A stretch of DNA of 64,000 nt from Pseudomonas sp. TMP9. GTDB taxonomy: Bacteria > Pseudomonadota > Gammaproteobacteria > Pseudomonadales > Pseudomonadaceae. A model generated the notes under the pieces. The model searched no databases. It saw nothing but the letters and a program-made list of their open reading frames with translations, and was not told the origin of the DNA. Positions 27,591-37,503 of the stretch are shown here, one piece after another. The translations under genes and the position numbers were made by a program. Location of the stretch: the NCBI RefSeq assembly GCF_037943105.1, contig NZ_CP149803.1, forward strand, positions 1,178,001 through 1,242,000. The letters run 5' to 3'. Position 1 is the stretch's first letter. Every line of letters starts with the position of its first letter.

Positions 27591-27920
27591 ATGAGCCAAG
27601 GTGTTGAATTCAATCGCTTGATGCTGGAAATGCGCTCTATGCAGGCCGATGCCATGGCGCGTCAAAAGCCTGTTGCCAGCACGCCTGAAGCGGGTGCGCC
27701 GAGCTTTTCTGAGATGTTTGGCCAGGCCCTTGGCAAAGTCAGCGAAAATCAGCAGGCCGCCAGCAAGCTCGCTACTGCCTTTGAGATGGGTACCAGCGGT
27801 GTGGACTTGACGGATGTGATGATCGCCGCGCAGAAATCCAGCGTATCAATGCAGGCCATGACCCAGGTGCGCAACAAGCTGGTTCAGGCTTATCAAGACA
27901 TTATGCAGATGCCGGTTTAA
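27591..27920 (+). CDS. fliE: Flagellar hook-basal body complex protein FliE
   Basis: 109 residues. FliE links the MS ring to the proximal rod and is the first substrate of flagellar export. Family features: [17 protein letters not shown] at the N-terminus and [30 protein letters not shown] at the C-terminus (residues about 75-105). ATG 27591 is chosen over 27588 because GGAGG ends 5 bases before it. First gene of fliEFGHIJ. Confidence 0.96.
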   Translation: MSQGVEFNRLMLEMRSMQADAMARQKPVASTPEAGAPSFSEMFGQALGKVSENQQAASKLATAFEMGTSGVDLTDVMIAAQKSSVSMQAMTQVRNKLVQAYQDIMQMPV

Positions 27921-27935
27921 GGGTAGGGCTGAATC

Positions 27936-29729
27936 ATGGCTGAAGCCGTCGCTGCAAACGTACCTGCTACCACCACTGGTGAGCCAAGTAAGCCATTGTT
28001 TGGCTTAACCTTTTTGGAAAATCTCGCCGACATGTCGATGTTGCGGCAAATTGGTCTATTGGTCGGCCTGGCCGCTAGCGTGGCCATCGGCTTTGCGGTG
28101 GTGTTGTGGTCCCAGCAGCCCGATTATCAGCCGCTCTATGGCAGCCTTGATGGCATGGATGCGTCTCAGGTGATGGAGACGTTATCGGCCGCCGATATCC
28201 AGTACACCGTAGAACCCAATTCGGGTGCGCTATTAGTCAAGTCCGGTGACCTGGCTCGTGCGCGTATGCGCTTGGCGGCTGCGGGTGTATCACCGACTGA
28301 TAACAGCATTGGCTTTGAGATTCTCGACCAAGAGCAAGGCCTGGGCACTAGCCAGTTTATGGAGGCAACCCGCTATCGCCGTGGCTTGGAGGGCGAGTTG
28401 GCGCGCACAGTTTCCAGCTTAAACAACGTCAAGGGTGCACGGGTGCACCTGGCCATCCCGAAAAGCTCAGTGTTCGTGCGTGATGAGCGCAAGCCCAGTG
28501 CTTCAGTATTGGTCGAGTTGTATTCCGGGCGCGGCCTGGAGCCAAGCCAGGTGATGGCCATTGTTAATTTGGTTGCCAGCAGCGTGCCGGAGATGGACAA
28601 GGCGCAGGTCACCGTGGTCGACCAGAAGGGCAACCTGCTCTCGGACATTCAGGAAATGTCCGAGCTGACCATGGCGGGCAAGCAGTTTGATTACAGCCGC
28701 CGCATGGAAAGTCTGTTTACCCAGCGCGTGCACAATATTTTGAATCCGGTGCTTGGCTCAGGTCGCTATAAGGCTGAAGTGTCAGCGGACGTAGATTTCA
28801 GCGCGGTGGAATCCACCTCGGAAATGTTCAACCCCGATCAACCGGCGCTGCGCAGCGAACAGCAAGTTAATGAACAACGCACCAGCAGCCTGCCGCCACA
28901 AGGCGTGCCGGGCGCTCTGAGCAATCAGCCGCCTGGCGCGGCAGCTGCGCCGCAAGTGGCTGGCGCGGGCGCTGCCGCTGTGCCAGGGCCAATCGCTGCA
29001 GGCCAGCCACTGCTGGATGTCAATGGTCAGCAGATCATCGACCCGGCCACTGGCTTAGCCATGCTCGCACCGTATCCGGCGGACAAGCGCGAGCAGTCCA
29101 CCCGCAACTTCGAACTGGACCGCTCCATTAGCTACACCAAGCAGCAACAGGGCCGTCTTCGCCGCTTATCAGTGGCCGTGGTGGTGGATGATCAGGTCAA
29201 GATTGATGCGGCCAGCGGTGACGTCACGCGGGTGCCGTGGAGCAGTGATGATCTGGCACGCTTTACCCGCCTGGTGCAGGACTCAGTAGGGTTCGACGCC
29301 AGCCGGGGTGACAGCGTGAGTGTTATCAATACCGCATTCTCCATCGAGGTGGGCGAGGATCTTGCGGCGTTGCCGTGGTACCAGAGTGAGTTGTTCCTGC
29401 TGGCCATGAGCGGCCTTAAGCAACTGATGCCGGCTCTGCTGATCTTTATATTGGTTTGGTTTGTCTTGCGCCCAGTGATGAAGAACATCACCGGCGCCGG
29501 CAGAGACCAAGGCGATGGCCGTGGTGGTGATGTTGAACTCGGCGAAATGGGGGCATTGGGTGGTGATTTGGCCGAGGACCGGGTCAGCTTAGGTGGCCCG
29601 CAAAGCATCCTCCTGCCCAGCCCGAGTGAGGGGTATGATGCACAACTCAATGCTATTAAAAGCCTGGTCGCTGAAGACCCGGGCCGCGTAGCCCAGGTTG
29701 TGAAAGAGTGGATTAACGCTGATGAGTGA
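27936..29729 (+). CDS. fliF: Flagellar MS-ring protein FliF
   Basis: 597 residues. FliF forms the MS ring in the inner membrane. Membrane helices lie near residues 36-58 and 486-508. Between them are the ring-building motifs (LYGSLDGMDASQVMETL, GSGRYKAEVSADVDF) and an Ala/Pro/Gly-rich loop (about 325-360). The cytoplasmic C-terminus (SPSEGYDAQLNAIKSLVAEDP) binds FliG. The stop overlaps fliG by 8 bases. Confidence 0.96.
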   Translation: MAEAVAANVPATTTGEPSKPLFGLTFLENLADMSMLRQIGLLVGLAASVAIGFAVVLWSQQPDYQPLYGSLDGMDASQVMETLSAADIQYTVEPNSGALLVKSGDLARARMRLAAAGVSPTDNSIGFEILDQEQGLGTSQFMEATRYRRGLEGELARTVSSLNNVKGARVHLAIPKSSVFVRDERKPSASVLVELYSGRGLEPSQVMAIVNLVASSVPEMDKAQVTVVDQKGNLLSDIQEMSELTMAGKQFDYSRRMESLFTQRVHNILNPVLGSGRYKAEVSADVDFSAVESTSEMFNPDQPALRSEQQVNEQRTSSLPPQGVPGALSNQPPGAAAAPQVAGAGAAAVPGPIAAGQPLLDVNGQQIIDPATGLAMLAPYPADKREQSTRNFELDRSISYTKQQQGRLRRLSVAVVVDDQVKIDAASGDVTRVPWSSDDLARFTRLVQDSVGFDASRGDSVSVINTAFSIEVGEDLAALPWYQSELFLLAMSGLKQLMPALLIFILVWFVLRPVMKNITGAGRDQGDGRGGDVELGEMGALGGDLAEDRVSLGGPQSILLPSPSEGYDAQLNAIKSLVAEDPGRVAQVVKEWINADE

Positions 29730-30738
29730 TAACCGCACCGCGACTAAATTGAACAAAGTCGACAAGGCCGCGATCCTGCTGCTGTCGCTTGGTGAAACGG
29801 ATGCGGCCCAGGTGCTGCGCCATCTGGGACCCAAGGAAGTGCAGCGCGTTGGCGTGGCCATGGCCGGCATGCGCAATATCCAGCGCGAGCAGGTTGAGCA
29901 GGTCATGGGCGAGTTTGTCGAAACCGTTGGCGACCAGACCAGCCTTGGTGTTGGTGCTGATGGCTATATTCGCAAGATGCTCAATCAGGCCTTGGGCGAA
30001 GACAAAGCCGGTAATTTGATTGATCGAATTCTACTGGGTGGCAGCACCAGTGGTTTGGACAGCTTGAAGTGGATGGAGCCGCGCGCTGTGGCCGATGTTA
30101 TCCGTTACGAGCATCCGCAAATCCAAGCCATCGTTGTAGCCTACCTCGACCCCGATCAGGCCGGCGAAGTGCTGGGCCATTTTGACCACAAGGTCCGCTT
30201 GGATATCGTGTTGCGCGTGTCATCGCTGAACACGGTGCAACCGGCGGCGTTGAAAGAACTTAACCAGATCTTGGAGAAACAGTTCTCTGGCAGTTCCAGT
30301 TCGACCCGCGCCGCACTGGGCGGGGTAAAGCGTGCTGCCGATATCATGAACTTCCTTGACAGCTCGGTCGAAGGCCAGCTGATGGACTCCATTCGTGAAG
30401 TGGATGAGGACTTGTCCAGCAAGATCGAGGACCTGATGTTCGTCTTCGATAACCTGGCGGATGTCGATGACCGCGGCATCCAAGCGCTGATGCGCGAAGT
30501 GTCCTCGGATGTGTTGGTACTGGCGCTTAAAGGTGCTGATGAGGCCATCAAGGAAAAAATCTTCAAGAATATGTCCAAACGCGCTGCCGAATTGCTGCGC
30601 GATGATTTGGAAGCCAAAGGTCCAGTGCGTGTCAGTGACGTTGAGGGCGCACAGAAAGAAATCCTCACCATCGCCAGGCGCATGGCTGAAGCCGGGGAAA
30701 TTGTCCTCGGCGGCAAAGGCGGCGAGGAAATGGTGTAA
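29722..30738 (+). CDS. fliG: Flagellar motor switch protein FliG
   Basis: 338 residues. FliG is the rotor protein that meets the stator and transmits CheY-induced switching. Motifs: KAAILLLSLGETDAAQVLRHL at the N-terminus, the EHPQ motif (RYEHPQIQAIVVAYL), and charged torque helices near the C-terminus (DDRGIQALMREVSSDVLVLAL). Length is normal. Confidence 0.97.
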   Translation: MSDNRTATKLNKVDKAAILLLSLGETDAAQVLRHLGPKEVQRVGVAMAGMRNIQREQVEQVMGEFVETVGDQTSLGVGADGYIRKMLNQALGEDKAGNLIDRILLGGSTSGLDSLKWMEPRAVADVIRYEHPQIQAIVVAYLDPDQAGEVLGHFDHKVRLDIVLRVSSLNTVQPAALKELNQILEKQFSGSSSSTRAALGGVKRAADIMNFLDSSVEGQLMDSIREVDEDLSSKIEDLMFVFDNLADVDDRGIQALMREVSSDVLVLALKGADEAIKEKIFKNMSKRAAELLRDDLEAKGPVRVSDVEGAQKEILTIARRMAEAGEIVLGGKGGEEMV

Positions 30739-30741
30739 CGC

Positions 30742-31605
30742 ATGTCCAGTAAAGAGCCGGCGAGTGAGCTGATACGCGCCAAAGATCTAATCGGCGTTGA
30801 TGTCTGGGCGTTGCCCAGCTTTGACCCACAAGTAGAAGTGCCAGAACCCAGCGCAGATGACGCTGTCGAGCCATCAGCCAGCGCTGAGCAACATGCTCAG
30901 GCCGAAAGCGAAGAAGTCGCTCTAGAAGACGTCAAGCCTTTGACGTTGGATGAGCTTGAAGCCATCCGTCAGGACGCTTACAACGAAGGCTTTGCCACCG
31001 GTGAGAAAGATGGCTTCCATGCCGGCCAGCTGAAAGCTAAGCAAGAGGCTGACATGGCCTTGGCTGCAAAAATAGCCGGGCTTGAACAGGTGATGACCCA
31101 GCTGTTTGAGCCGATTGCCGAGCAAGACCAGCAACTTGAAGAAGCGCTGATCAAGCTGCTGGAGCAGATGGTGCGCCACGTGATTCAGCGCGAGTTGGTC
31201 AGCGACTCCAGCCAGATTCGTCAGGTGCTCGGTGAGGCACTTAAGCTGCTGCCGATGGGCACTGGCAATATCCGCATTCACCTCAACCCGCAAGATTTCG
31301 AGATGGTCAAAGCTTTGCGTGAGCGCCATGAAGAGAGCTGGCGGATTCTTGAAGATGCCTCTCTATTGCCTGGCGGTTGCCGGGTAGAAAGCGAACTCAG
31401 CCGCATTGATGCCAGCGTCGAAACTCGGCTGAACCAAGCCATCAAACAACTCTTCGAACAGCAGCGCGAGCAAGCGGTGCATCCTTTAGATGCTGATCTG
31501 CATACTGATCTGGACGCCGCCCCAGCGAATAAAGAAGCGCTTGCACCGGCGCCCGCAGAGGCGAACCTAGAGGCGGTTTCTGAGGCGCGTGCGGATGCGC
31601 CTTGA
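30742..31605 (+). CDS. fliH: Flagellar export ATPase regulator FliH
   Basis: 287 residues. FliH binds and restrains the FliI ATPase and docks it to FliN. After an acidic variable N-terminus (to about 70) comes the [14 protein letters not shown] segment typical of FliH, a long coiled region, and the C-terminal FliI-binding domain (about 130-240). The tail after residue 245 is low-complexity and Ala/Pro-rich. It overlaps fliI by 11 bases if fliI starts at 31595. Confidence 0.93.
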   Translation: MSSKEPASELIRAKDLIGVDVWALPSFDPQVEVPEPSADDAVEPSASAEQHAQAESEEVALEDVKPLTLDELEAIRQDAYNEGFATGEKDGFHAGQLKAKQEADMALAAKIAGLEQVMTQLFEPIAEQDQQLEEALIKLLEQMVRHVIQRELVSDSSQIRQVLGEALKLLPMGTGNIRIHLNPQDFEMVKALRERHEESWRILEDASLLPGGCRVESELSRIDASVETRLNQAIKQLFEQQREQAVHPLDADLHTDLDAAPANKEALAPAPAEANLEAVSEARADAP

Positions 31606-32953
31606 GCGGGTGAGCTTTGCCAAGCGCCTGGCGGGTTACAGCGAGGCCGTGGCGTTACCGACTCAGCCGCAGGTCGAAGGCCGCTTGTTACGAATGGTCG
31701 GTTTGACTCTGGAGGCTGAAGGCCTGCGCGCTGCCTTGGGTAGCCGCTGCATGGTGATCAACGATGACAGCTACAGGCCGGTGCAGGTTGAGGCTGAGGT
31801 CATGGGGTTTTCCAACGGCAAAATCTTCCTGATGCCGGTTGGCAGCCTGGCCGGCATCGCGCCGGGCGCTCGCGTGGTGCCCTTACCAGACACGGGTCGC
31901 TTACCCATGGGTATGTCGATGCTCGGCCGGGTGCTCGACGGCACTGGCCGTGCCCTCGACGGTAAAGGCGGGATGAAGGCGGAAGACTGGGTGCCAATGG
32001 ACGGTCCGACCATCAACCCGCTCAACCGTCACCCGATCAGTGAGCCGCTGGATGTCGGCATCCGTTCAATTAACGGCCTGTTGACGGTGGGTCGTGGCCA
32101 GCGTCTGGGTTTGTTCGCGGGTACCGGTGTCGGTAAATCGGTATTGCTGGGCATGATGACGCGCTTTACCGAAGCCGACATTATTGTGGTCGGGCTGATT
32201 GGTGAGCGGGGCCGCGAAGTTAAAGAGTTTATCGACGAAATCCTCGGTCAGGAGGGCATCAAACGCTCGGTGGTGGTGGCTTCGCCGGCCGATGACGCGC
32301 CGCTCATGCGCTTACGCGCGGCCATGTACTGCACGCGAATAGCTGAGTACTTCCGCGATAAAGGTAAGAATGTTCTGCTGCTGATGGATTCGCTGACTCG
32401 TTTTGCCCAAGCCCAGCGTGAAATCGCTCTGGCCATTGGCGAGCCGCCTGCGACCAAGGGTTACCCGCCCTCCGTGTTTGCGCGCCTGCCCAAACTGGTG
32501 GAGCGCGCAGGTAATGCGGAGAAGGGCGGTGGTTCGATTACCGCGTTTTACACCGTACTCAGCGAAGGCGACGACCAGCAAGATCCGATCGCTGACGCCG
32601 CCCGTGGTGTGCTCGACGGTCATATCGTGCTCTCGCGCCGCCTCGCCGAAGAGGGGCATTACCCAGCCATTGATATAGAAGCGTCGATCAGCCGGGTGAT
32701 GCCGCAAGTGGTCAGCGCAGAGCACATGCGCGTGGCTCAGCGGTTTAAACAACTGTGGTCGCGTTACCAGCAGAGTCGCGATCTGATCAGTGTCGGGGCC
32801 TATGTGCCGGGCGGCGATGCAGACACCGACCTGGCCATCGCGCGCCAGCCGGCTATGGTCAAGTATTTGCGGCAAAACCTGCAGGACAACGAAAGCTTAG
32901 AAACCAGCAGTACGCAGTTGTCAGCGATCTTCAACCCTGCAACTGGTACATAA
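31595..32953 (+). CDS. fliI: Flagellum-specific ATP synthase FliI
   Basis: 452 residues. FliI is the export ATPase of the flagellar type III apparatus. The Walker A motif is [13 protein letters not shown], Walker [17 protein letters not shown], followed by [22 protein letters not shown] 31595 (MRLERVSF) is preferred to GTG 31589, since GAGG at 31582-31585 lies 9 bases from it and the length then matches P. aeruginosa. Confidence 0.96.
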   Translation: MRLERVSFAKRLAGYSEAVALPTQPQVEGRLLRMVGLTLEAEGLRAALGSRCMVINDDSYRPVQVEAEVMGFSNGKIFLMPVGSLAGIAPGARVVPLPDTGRLPMGMSMLGRVLDGTGRALDGKGGMKAEDWVPMDGPTINPLNRHPISEPLDVGIRSINGLLTVGRGQRLGLFAGTGVGKSVLLGMMTRFTEADIIVVGLIGERGREVKEFIDEILGQEGIKRSVVVASPADDAPLMRLRAAMYCTRIAEYFRDKGKNVLLLMDSLTRFAQAQREIALAIGEPPATKGYPPSVFARLPKLVERAGNAEKGGGSITAFYTVLSEGDDQQDPIADAARGVLDGHIVLSRRLAEEGHYPAIDIEASISRVMPQVVSAEHMRVAQRFKQLWSRYQQSRDLISVGAYVPGGDADTDLAIARQPAMVKYLRQNLQDNESLETSSTQLSAIFNPATGT

Positions 32954-32956
32954 GCC

Positions 32957-33409
32957 ATGGCACAAAGCCGCGCCGCGCGGCTGGCCCCAGTGGTCGATAT
33001 GGCCGAACGCGCTGAGCGCGAGGCCGCCCTGCAACTGGGCCATTGCCAAGGTCTGCTGCGTCAGGCTGAAGTGCAGCTGGGGGATTTGGAACGCTACCGC
33101 GGTGATTACCAGCAACAGTGGATCAACGAAGGCCAGCACGGCGTTTCCGGGCAATGGCTGATGAACTACCAGCGCTTCCTCACTCAGCTGGAAACGGCCA
33201 TTGGCCAGCAACGTGGCAGCGTCGATTGGCACCGCGCCAATATGGACAAAGTGCGCGATGTTTGGCAGCAGCGCTATGCGCGCCTTGAAGGTTTGCGCAA
33301 GCTGGTCAAGCGTTATCAAGACGAAGCGCGTATGGCTGAAGATAAGCGTGAGCAAAAACTTCTCGATGAGCTCTCGCAGCGTTTGTCAGCCCGTGGCTCA
33401 CACTTCTGA
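32957..33409 (+). CDS. fliJ: Flagellar export protein FliJ
   Basis: 150 residues, almost all helical and charged, predicted as an antiparallel coiled coil with repeated Gln, Glu, Arg and Leu heptads. FliJ bridges the FliI hexamer and FlhA and escorts chaperones. The family is recognised by length, position after fliI and helices such as LAPVVDMAERAEREAALQLG. Last gene of fliEFGHIJ; a 156-base gap without gene follows. Confidence 0.92.
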   Translation: MAQSRAARLAPVVDMAERAEREAALQLGHCQGLLRQAEVQLGDLERYRGDYQQQWINEGQHGVSGQWLMNYQRFLTQLETAIGQQRGSVDWHRANMDKVRDVWQQRYARLEGLRKLVKRYQDEARMAEDKREQKLLDELSQRLSARGSHF

Positions 33410-33565
33410 AACCCTCACAAGCAGCTTCGCTGGGCTGAGTCACGCCTCAATGTCGGCGAAACAGTTGCCGCCTGACTGCTGCGATGCTACATCTTGATCA
33501 CATACAAGCCGTAACCCGAGTCACTAGAGCATGCGGTTTGGCTTTTTCGTTGTTAGGAGTCACCC

Positions 33566-33871
33566 ATGACTATCACCTCACTGTTTTCATCTGATGGCCA
33601 CGAGCTGACCATTCTGATTCAAGGTCGTTTTGACTTTGCCGCGCATCAAGATTTTCGTGATGCTTACGAGCGTATTGAGAGCCCCCCGCAGCGCTATATG
33701 ATCGACCTGAAAAACACCACTTATCTGGACAGCTCGGCGCTCGGCATGTTGTTGCTGTTGCGCGATCACGCCGGCGGCGACCACGCGCAGATCAGCCTGC
33801 TCAATTGCAACCCAGATGTGCGCAAAATTTTGGCCATTTCGAATTTCGAGCAGTTATTCAAGATCGCTTGA
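33566..33871 (+). CDS. STAS-domain anti-sigma factor antagonist, HsbA-like
   Basis: 101 residues forming one STAS domain. The phosphorylation loop DSSALGMLLLL places Ser56 where anti-sigma antagonists are phosphorylated. HsbA of P. aeruginosa, with the same arrangement, binds either the anti-sigma factor FlgM or the diguanylate cyclase HsbD depending on phosphorylation. Here the gene is beside a phosphatase/kinase that should set that state. The HsbA link is inference from domain and context; strict orthology is not claimed. Good ribosome site (AGGAG) before the ATG. Confidence 0.88.
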   Translation: MTITSLFSSDGHELTILIQGRFDFAAHQDFRDAYERIESPPQRYMIDLKNTTYLDSSALGMLLLLRDHAGGDHAQISLLNCNPDVRKILAISNFEQLFKIA

Positions 33872-33885
33872 CCGGAGCGCCTGTC

Positions 33886-35580
33886 ATGCTAGAGGTTTTG
33901 TCTGTCCTCATCGCCGAGGACAGCCCCGCCGACCGCATGCTGCTGTCGGCTATTGTCAGCCGGCAGGGGCACCGCGTGCTGACGGCCAGTAATGGTCTTG
34001 AAGCGGTCGCGTTGTTTAAGCAGGAGCGCCCACAGCTGGTGCTGATGGACGCCTTAATGCCGGTGATGGATGGCTTTGAGGCGGCGCGGCGGATCAAGCT
34101 AGCGGCCGGCGAGGAGCTGGTGCCGATTATTTTTCTCACCTCCCTGACCGAAGGTGAAGCGCTGGTGCGTTGCCTGGAAGCGGGCGGTGATGACTTTCTG
34201 CCAAAGCCCTACAACCGGGTCATTCTCGAAGCCAAGATTAAGGCCATGGATCGTTTGCGCCGCTTGCAGGACACCGTGTTGCAGCAGCGCGATCTAATTG
34301 CCAAACACAACGAGCATCTGCTCAATGAGCAGCGGGTGGCCAAGGCGGTCTTCGACAAGGTGACCCATTCCGGCTGCCTGGACGCACCGAACATCCGCTA
34401 TTTGCAGTCACCTTATGCGGTGTTCAACGGCGATCTGCTGCTTGCAGCGTTCAAGCCTTCGGGTGGCATGCACGTGCTGTTGGGTGATTTCACCGGCCAC
34501 GGCTTACCTGCTGCGATAGGCGCGATGCCGCTGGCTGAGGTGTTTTATGGCATGACGGCCAAGGGCTATTCCTTGGCGGAAGTGCTGCGCGAGATCAACG
34601 CCAAGCTCAAACATATCCTCCCCGTGGGGGTGTTTTGCTGCGCCGCTGTGCTCAATATCAGCTTCCAGCGCCAAGTCGTTGAAGTCTGGAATGGCGGCTT
34701 GCCAGATGGCTATTTATTGCGCGGCAATGGTGATCGGCAGCCACTTGTTTCGCAGCACTTGCCACTGGGGATCCTTGAGCCCAGCGCATTCAACGATAAG
34801 CGCGAAGTCTATCCGTTAGCGCTGGGTGACCGCGTTTTCCTGCTTTCTGACGGCGTACTAGAGGCGTGTAACAAGCAGGGTGAGTTGTTTGGGGAGCAGC
34901 GCTTGCTCGAAGTATTCGCGGCTAATCGGCAGCAGGCGGCGCTGTTTTCCGACATTCAGCAGGCGCTGACGCGCTTCAGCGGGGAGCAGCAGGACGACGT
35001 CAGCTTGCTTGAGGTCAGCTTGGTCGAAGAAGGGCAGCTAAACCGTCCGCCACTGGCTTTCGCTGACAGCGGCCAGAGCCACTCACTGGATTGGTCGGCC
35101 AGCTTCGAGTTTCGCGGTGAAACCTTGCGTCACTTCAACCCGCTGCCATTCCTCTTGCAGTTGCTGCTTGAGGTGCAAGGATTACGGCCCCAAGGCGGTG
35201 CATTGTTCAGTGTGCTGGCTGAGCTGTATTCGAATGCCCTAGAGCATGGCGTGCTCGGCTTGGATTCGACGCTCAAGGCGAATGCTGAAGGGTTTGCTGA
35301 GTATTACCGTCAACGCAGCATGCGCTTGGCTGCGCTGACGGATGGCTTTGTCCGCTTTCATTTGCAATTACTGCCCGAGGGCACGGGCGGACGTTTAATT
35401 GTGCGGGTCGAGGACAGTGGTTCAGGTTTCGATGCACGTCGAGTGCCGATGTATCCTGGTGACACCTATAGTTTGAGCGGTCGTGGGCTGGCGCTGGTCA
35501 GGCAATTGAGCGAGCGCTGCAGTTGGGGCGACGGAGAGCCTGGGGTGCGCGTGGAGTTTTCCTGGTTGCCTGGGGCATAA
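33886..35580 (+). CDS. Response regulator with PP2C phosphatase and HATPase kinase domains, HsbR-like
   Basis: 564 residues from ATG 33886, preceded by GGAG. Receiver domain residues 5-120 with phosphoacceptor Asp55 (LVLMDALMPVMDG); a helical linker; a SpoIIE-type PP2C phosphatase (about 185-385: LLGDFTGHGLPAAIGAMP, LLSDGVLEACNKQGE, QDDVSLLEV); and a C-terminal anti-sigma-type HATPase domain (about 425-560: AELYSNALEHGV, VEDSGSGFDARR, SGRGLALVRQL). It should phosphorylate or dephosphorylate the STAS protein encoded just before, in response to a histidine kinase through the receiver and perhaps the adjacent Hpt protein. The same layout is found in HsbR. Confidence 0.9.
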   Translation: MLEVLSVLIAEDSPADRMLLSAIVSRQGHRVLTASNGLEAVALFKQERPQLVLMDALMPVMDGFEAARRIKLAAGEELVPIIFLTSLTEGEALVRCLEAGGDDFLPKPYNRVILEAKIKAMDRLRRLQDTVLQQRDLIAKHNEHLLNEQRVAKAVFDKVTHSGCLDAPNIRYLQSPYAVFNGDLLLAAFKPSGGMHVLLGDFTGHGLPAAIGAMPLAEVFYGMTAKGYSLAEVLREINAKLKHILPVGVFCCAAVLNISFQRQVVEVWNGGLPDGYLLRGNGDRQPLVSQHLPLGILEPSAFNDKREVYPLALGDRVFLLSDGVLEACNKQGELFGEQRLLEVFAANRQQAALFSDIQQALTRFSGEQQDDVSLLEVSLVEEGQLNRPPLAFADSGQSHSLDWSASFEFRGETLRHFNPLPFLLQLLLEVQGLRPQGGALFSVLAELYSNALEHGVLGLDSTLKANAEGFAEYYRQRSMRLAALTDGFVRFHLQLLPEGTGGRLIVRVEDSGSGFDARRVPMYPGDTYSLSGRGLALVRQLSERCSWGDGEPGVRVEFSWLPGA

Positions 35581-35608
35581 TCTCTGGATACGCCAAGGGA
35601 GTGAGCAG

Positions 35609-35962
35609 TTGTCCGATATTCACCTAGATAGCTCAGTATTGGTGACATTGCAGGATGTCATGGAAGACGAATACCCCGTGCTGCTGGATACCTTTTTGGT
35701 TGATTCCGAAGAGCGCCTGTTGATTCTGCATCAGGCTGAGCAGGCTGCTGACGCATTGGCCCTGCAGCTGGCGGCGCATAGTTTTAAAGGCAGTTGCAGC
35801 AACATGGGTGCGCTGATGCTGGCCGGGCTGTGCAAGCAACTGGAAGAGGCTGGGCGGCGTGAGGAGCTTGAGCAGACGCCTCAGTTAGTCGAGCAAATTG
35901 AGCGTGAATTTGCCATTGTGCGCATCCTGCTCAAGACTGAGCGTCAGCGTTATCGGCACTAG
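35609..35962 (+). CDS. Histidine phosphotransfer (Hpt) protein
   Basis: 117 residues, a four-helix Hpt domain with phosphorylated His57 in AAHSFKGSCSNMGA. The start is TTG 35609, supported by GGGAG seven bases upstream; no ATG fits. It should relay phosphate between a hybrid kinase, not present in the window, and the receiver of the upstream regulator. Transcribed with the STAS and PP2C genes. Confidence 0.9.
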   Translation: MSDIHLDSSVLVTLQDVMEDEYPVLLDTFLVDSEERLLILHQAEQAADALALQLAAHSFKGSCSNMGALMLAGLCKQLEEAGRREELEQTPQLVEQIEREFAIVRILLKTERQRYRH

Positions 35963-36023
35963 TTGTAACGCGCTACGTCCGTGTTGACGGCCTTTCATTC
36001 CGCCTCATCCTTGCGTTAACAAG

Positions 36024-36040
36024 TTGGCCCGTCCTTTGCA
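36024..36040 (+). promoter_or_regulatory. Sigma-54 promoter before fliK
   Basis: GTTGGCCCGTCCTTTGCA has GG at 36026-36027 and GC at 36038-36039 with exact spacing, about 40 bases before the fliK start. The sequence after -12 (AAAACCCT) recurs behind the flhA promoter. Confidence 0.75.
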
Positions 36041-36078
36041 AAACCCTCTGCACGACCAACCCCGAGCGGAGAGTATCC

Positions 36079-37341
36079 ATGTCCGTTGCCCCCGATCTGC
36101 TGCTCAAGTCAGCACCTGAAGTAAAGTCCAGGGCCGCTGCATCAAGGCCTCCGGAAAGACCCGCGCAGCCCAATAGGGATGAGGCTTCTAGCTTCTCTCA
36201 GGTGTACGCCAAGGAGCGTCAGGCCAAGGCTGCAGAGCGAAATGAGGACTCTGCTAAGTCCGAGCGCGCAAGCAAACCTGCAGAAAAACTAGAAGAGGAG
36301 CCGCAAGCTGTTGCCGCTGTCGGGCCGACTGAGGTTGCCGATAGCGGCAAGCCTTTGCCGACTGATCCGGCCAGTGAAGGCGCGGTGCTTGATCCACTGT
36401 TGTTGCTCGGCATAACCGGAGAGTTGCCAGCGCCAGAAACCCAAGAGTTGCTGGTCGACAGTAAGCCGGCGCCCCTGTTGGTAACCAGCGGTTTGACCGG
36501 TTCTGGCCCTGCGAGCATGACCGAGGCCAGCTTCGATGCTGAGCTGGATGCCCTTAACCAACTGCCGGCAGTGCGTATGGCGTTAGAGATGGGTGCGAAG
36601 GAAAAAGCCTTGGCTGAACAAGCGGCCACACCCGTCGCGCAGGCCAATTTAGCCACGCAAAGTGCTAGCCAAAGCATGCTGGCCAGCCAATTGGTACAGG
36701 ACGAGATGCCCATCGAAGGCGATGCCCTTGAGCTGCCAGAACTCCAGCTAGAAGCGTTGACGGGTAAAAGTCTTGAAGCGCTCAAGGAAGGCACGGCGAA
36801 TAGCGCGCCCGAGAATTTTGTCAGCAAACTTAATGCCCTGACCCAAGCTATTGGCCAGCAAAACCAACTGTCTGCGCGCGCGCCACTTGTGGTTGGGCAG
36901 CCAGTGCCCATGCAGCAGGGCGGTTGGAGTGAGGCGGTAGTGGACCGCGTGATGATCATGTCCAGCCAAAATCTTAGGTCCGCTGAAATTCAACTCGACC
37001 CTGCTGATCTAGGTCGTCTGGAAGTGCGCATCAGCATTAACCAAGAGCAAAGCCAGGTCACGTTCGCCAGCCCGCATGCCGGAGTGCGTGAGGCGCTGGA
37101 TTCGCAAATGTATCGCTTGCGTGAACTGTTCGCCCAACAAGGCATGAACCAACTGGATGTGAATGTCTCCGATCAGTCGCTCAGCCGCGGCTGGCAAGGT
37201 CAGGACGGAAGCGGCAGTAGAGGCCGCGGTGGCAGCTCTGGCGATACTCTGGGCACGGACGAGGAGTTGCACATCAGCTCGGTAGAGTCGGCCCGCACGA
37301 CCTCCAGCAGCATCCGCGGCTTAGTCGATTACTACGCTTGA
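36079..37341 (+). CDS. fliK: Flagellar hook-length control protein FliK
   Basis: 420 residues. FliK measures hook length and switches export specificity by acting on FlhB. The N-terminal ruler is low-complexity, rich in Ala, Glu, Pro and Ser (to about 270). The C-terminal Flg_hook domain spans about 285-385, with the signature SAEIQLDPADLGRLEVRIS. A Gly/Ser/Arg-rich patch (GSGSRGRGGSSG) follows before the end. Own sigma-54 promoter; closed by a terminator. Confidence 0.92.
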   Translation: MSVAPDLLLKSAPEVKSRAAASRPPERPAQPNRDEASSFSQVYAKERQAKAAERNEDSAKSERASKPAEKLEEEPQAVAAVGPTEVADSGKPLPTDPASEGAVLDPLLLLGITGELPAPETQELLVDSKPAPLLVTSGLTGSGPASMTEASFDAELDALNQLPAVRMALEMGAKEKALAEQAATPVAQANLATQSASQSMLASQLVQDEMPIEGDALELPELQLEALTGKSLEALKEGTANSAPENFVSKLNALTQAIGQQNQLSARAPLVVGQPVPMQQGGWSEAVVDRVMIMSSQNLRSAEIQLDPADLGRLEVRISINQEQSQVTFASPHAGVREALDSQMYRLRELFAQQGMNQLDVNVSDQSLSRGWQGQDGSGSRGRGGSSGDTLGTDEELHISSVESARTTSSSIRGLVDYYA

Positions 37342-37387
37342 CGCGCGTGCTGCTGTAGTTGCATGGCCCACTGATCTAAACTGCATT

Positions 37388-37426
37388 TCGCCCGGTCCCA
37401 GCGTGTGGGAGCCGGGCGATTTTTTT
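37388..37426 (+). terminator. Rho-independent terminator after fliK
   Basis: TCGCCCGGTCCCA and TGGGAGCCGGGCGA pair in a long stem with one bulge and a 5-base loop, followed by seven T residues. It separates fliK from the fliL operon. Confidence 0.92.
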
Positions 37427-37503
37427 GGGCGTGCGTTAAGTGCGTCTTAGCCCTATCACCCTGTTGGTGAGGGCTGCCCAGATTGAGCAGGTTTGTTGAC
37501 AGA

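Noticed and set aside
33538..33555. Sigma-54-like TTGGCTTTTTCGTTGTT before the STAS gene
   Set aside because: The -12 element has GT in place of the essential GC, and the start would fall on the initiation codon.
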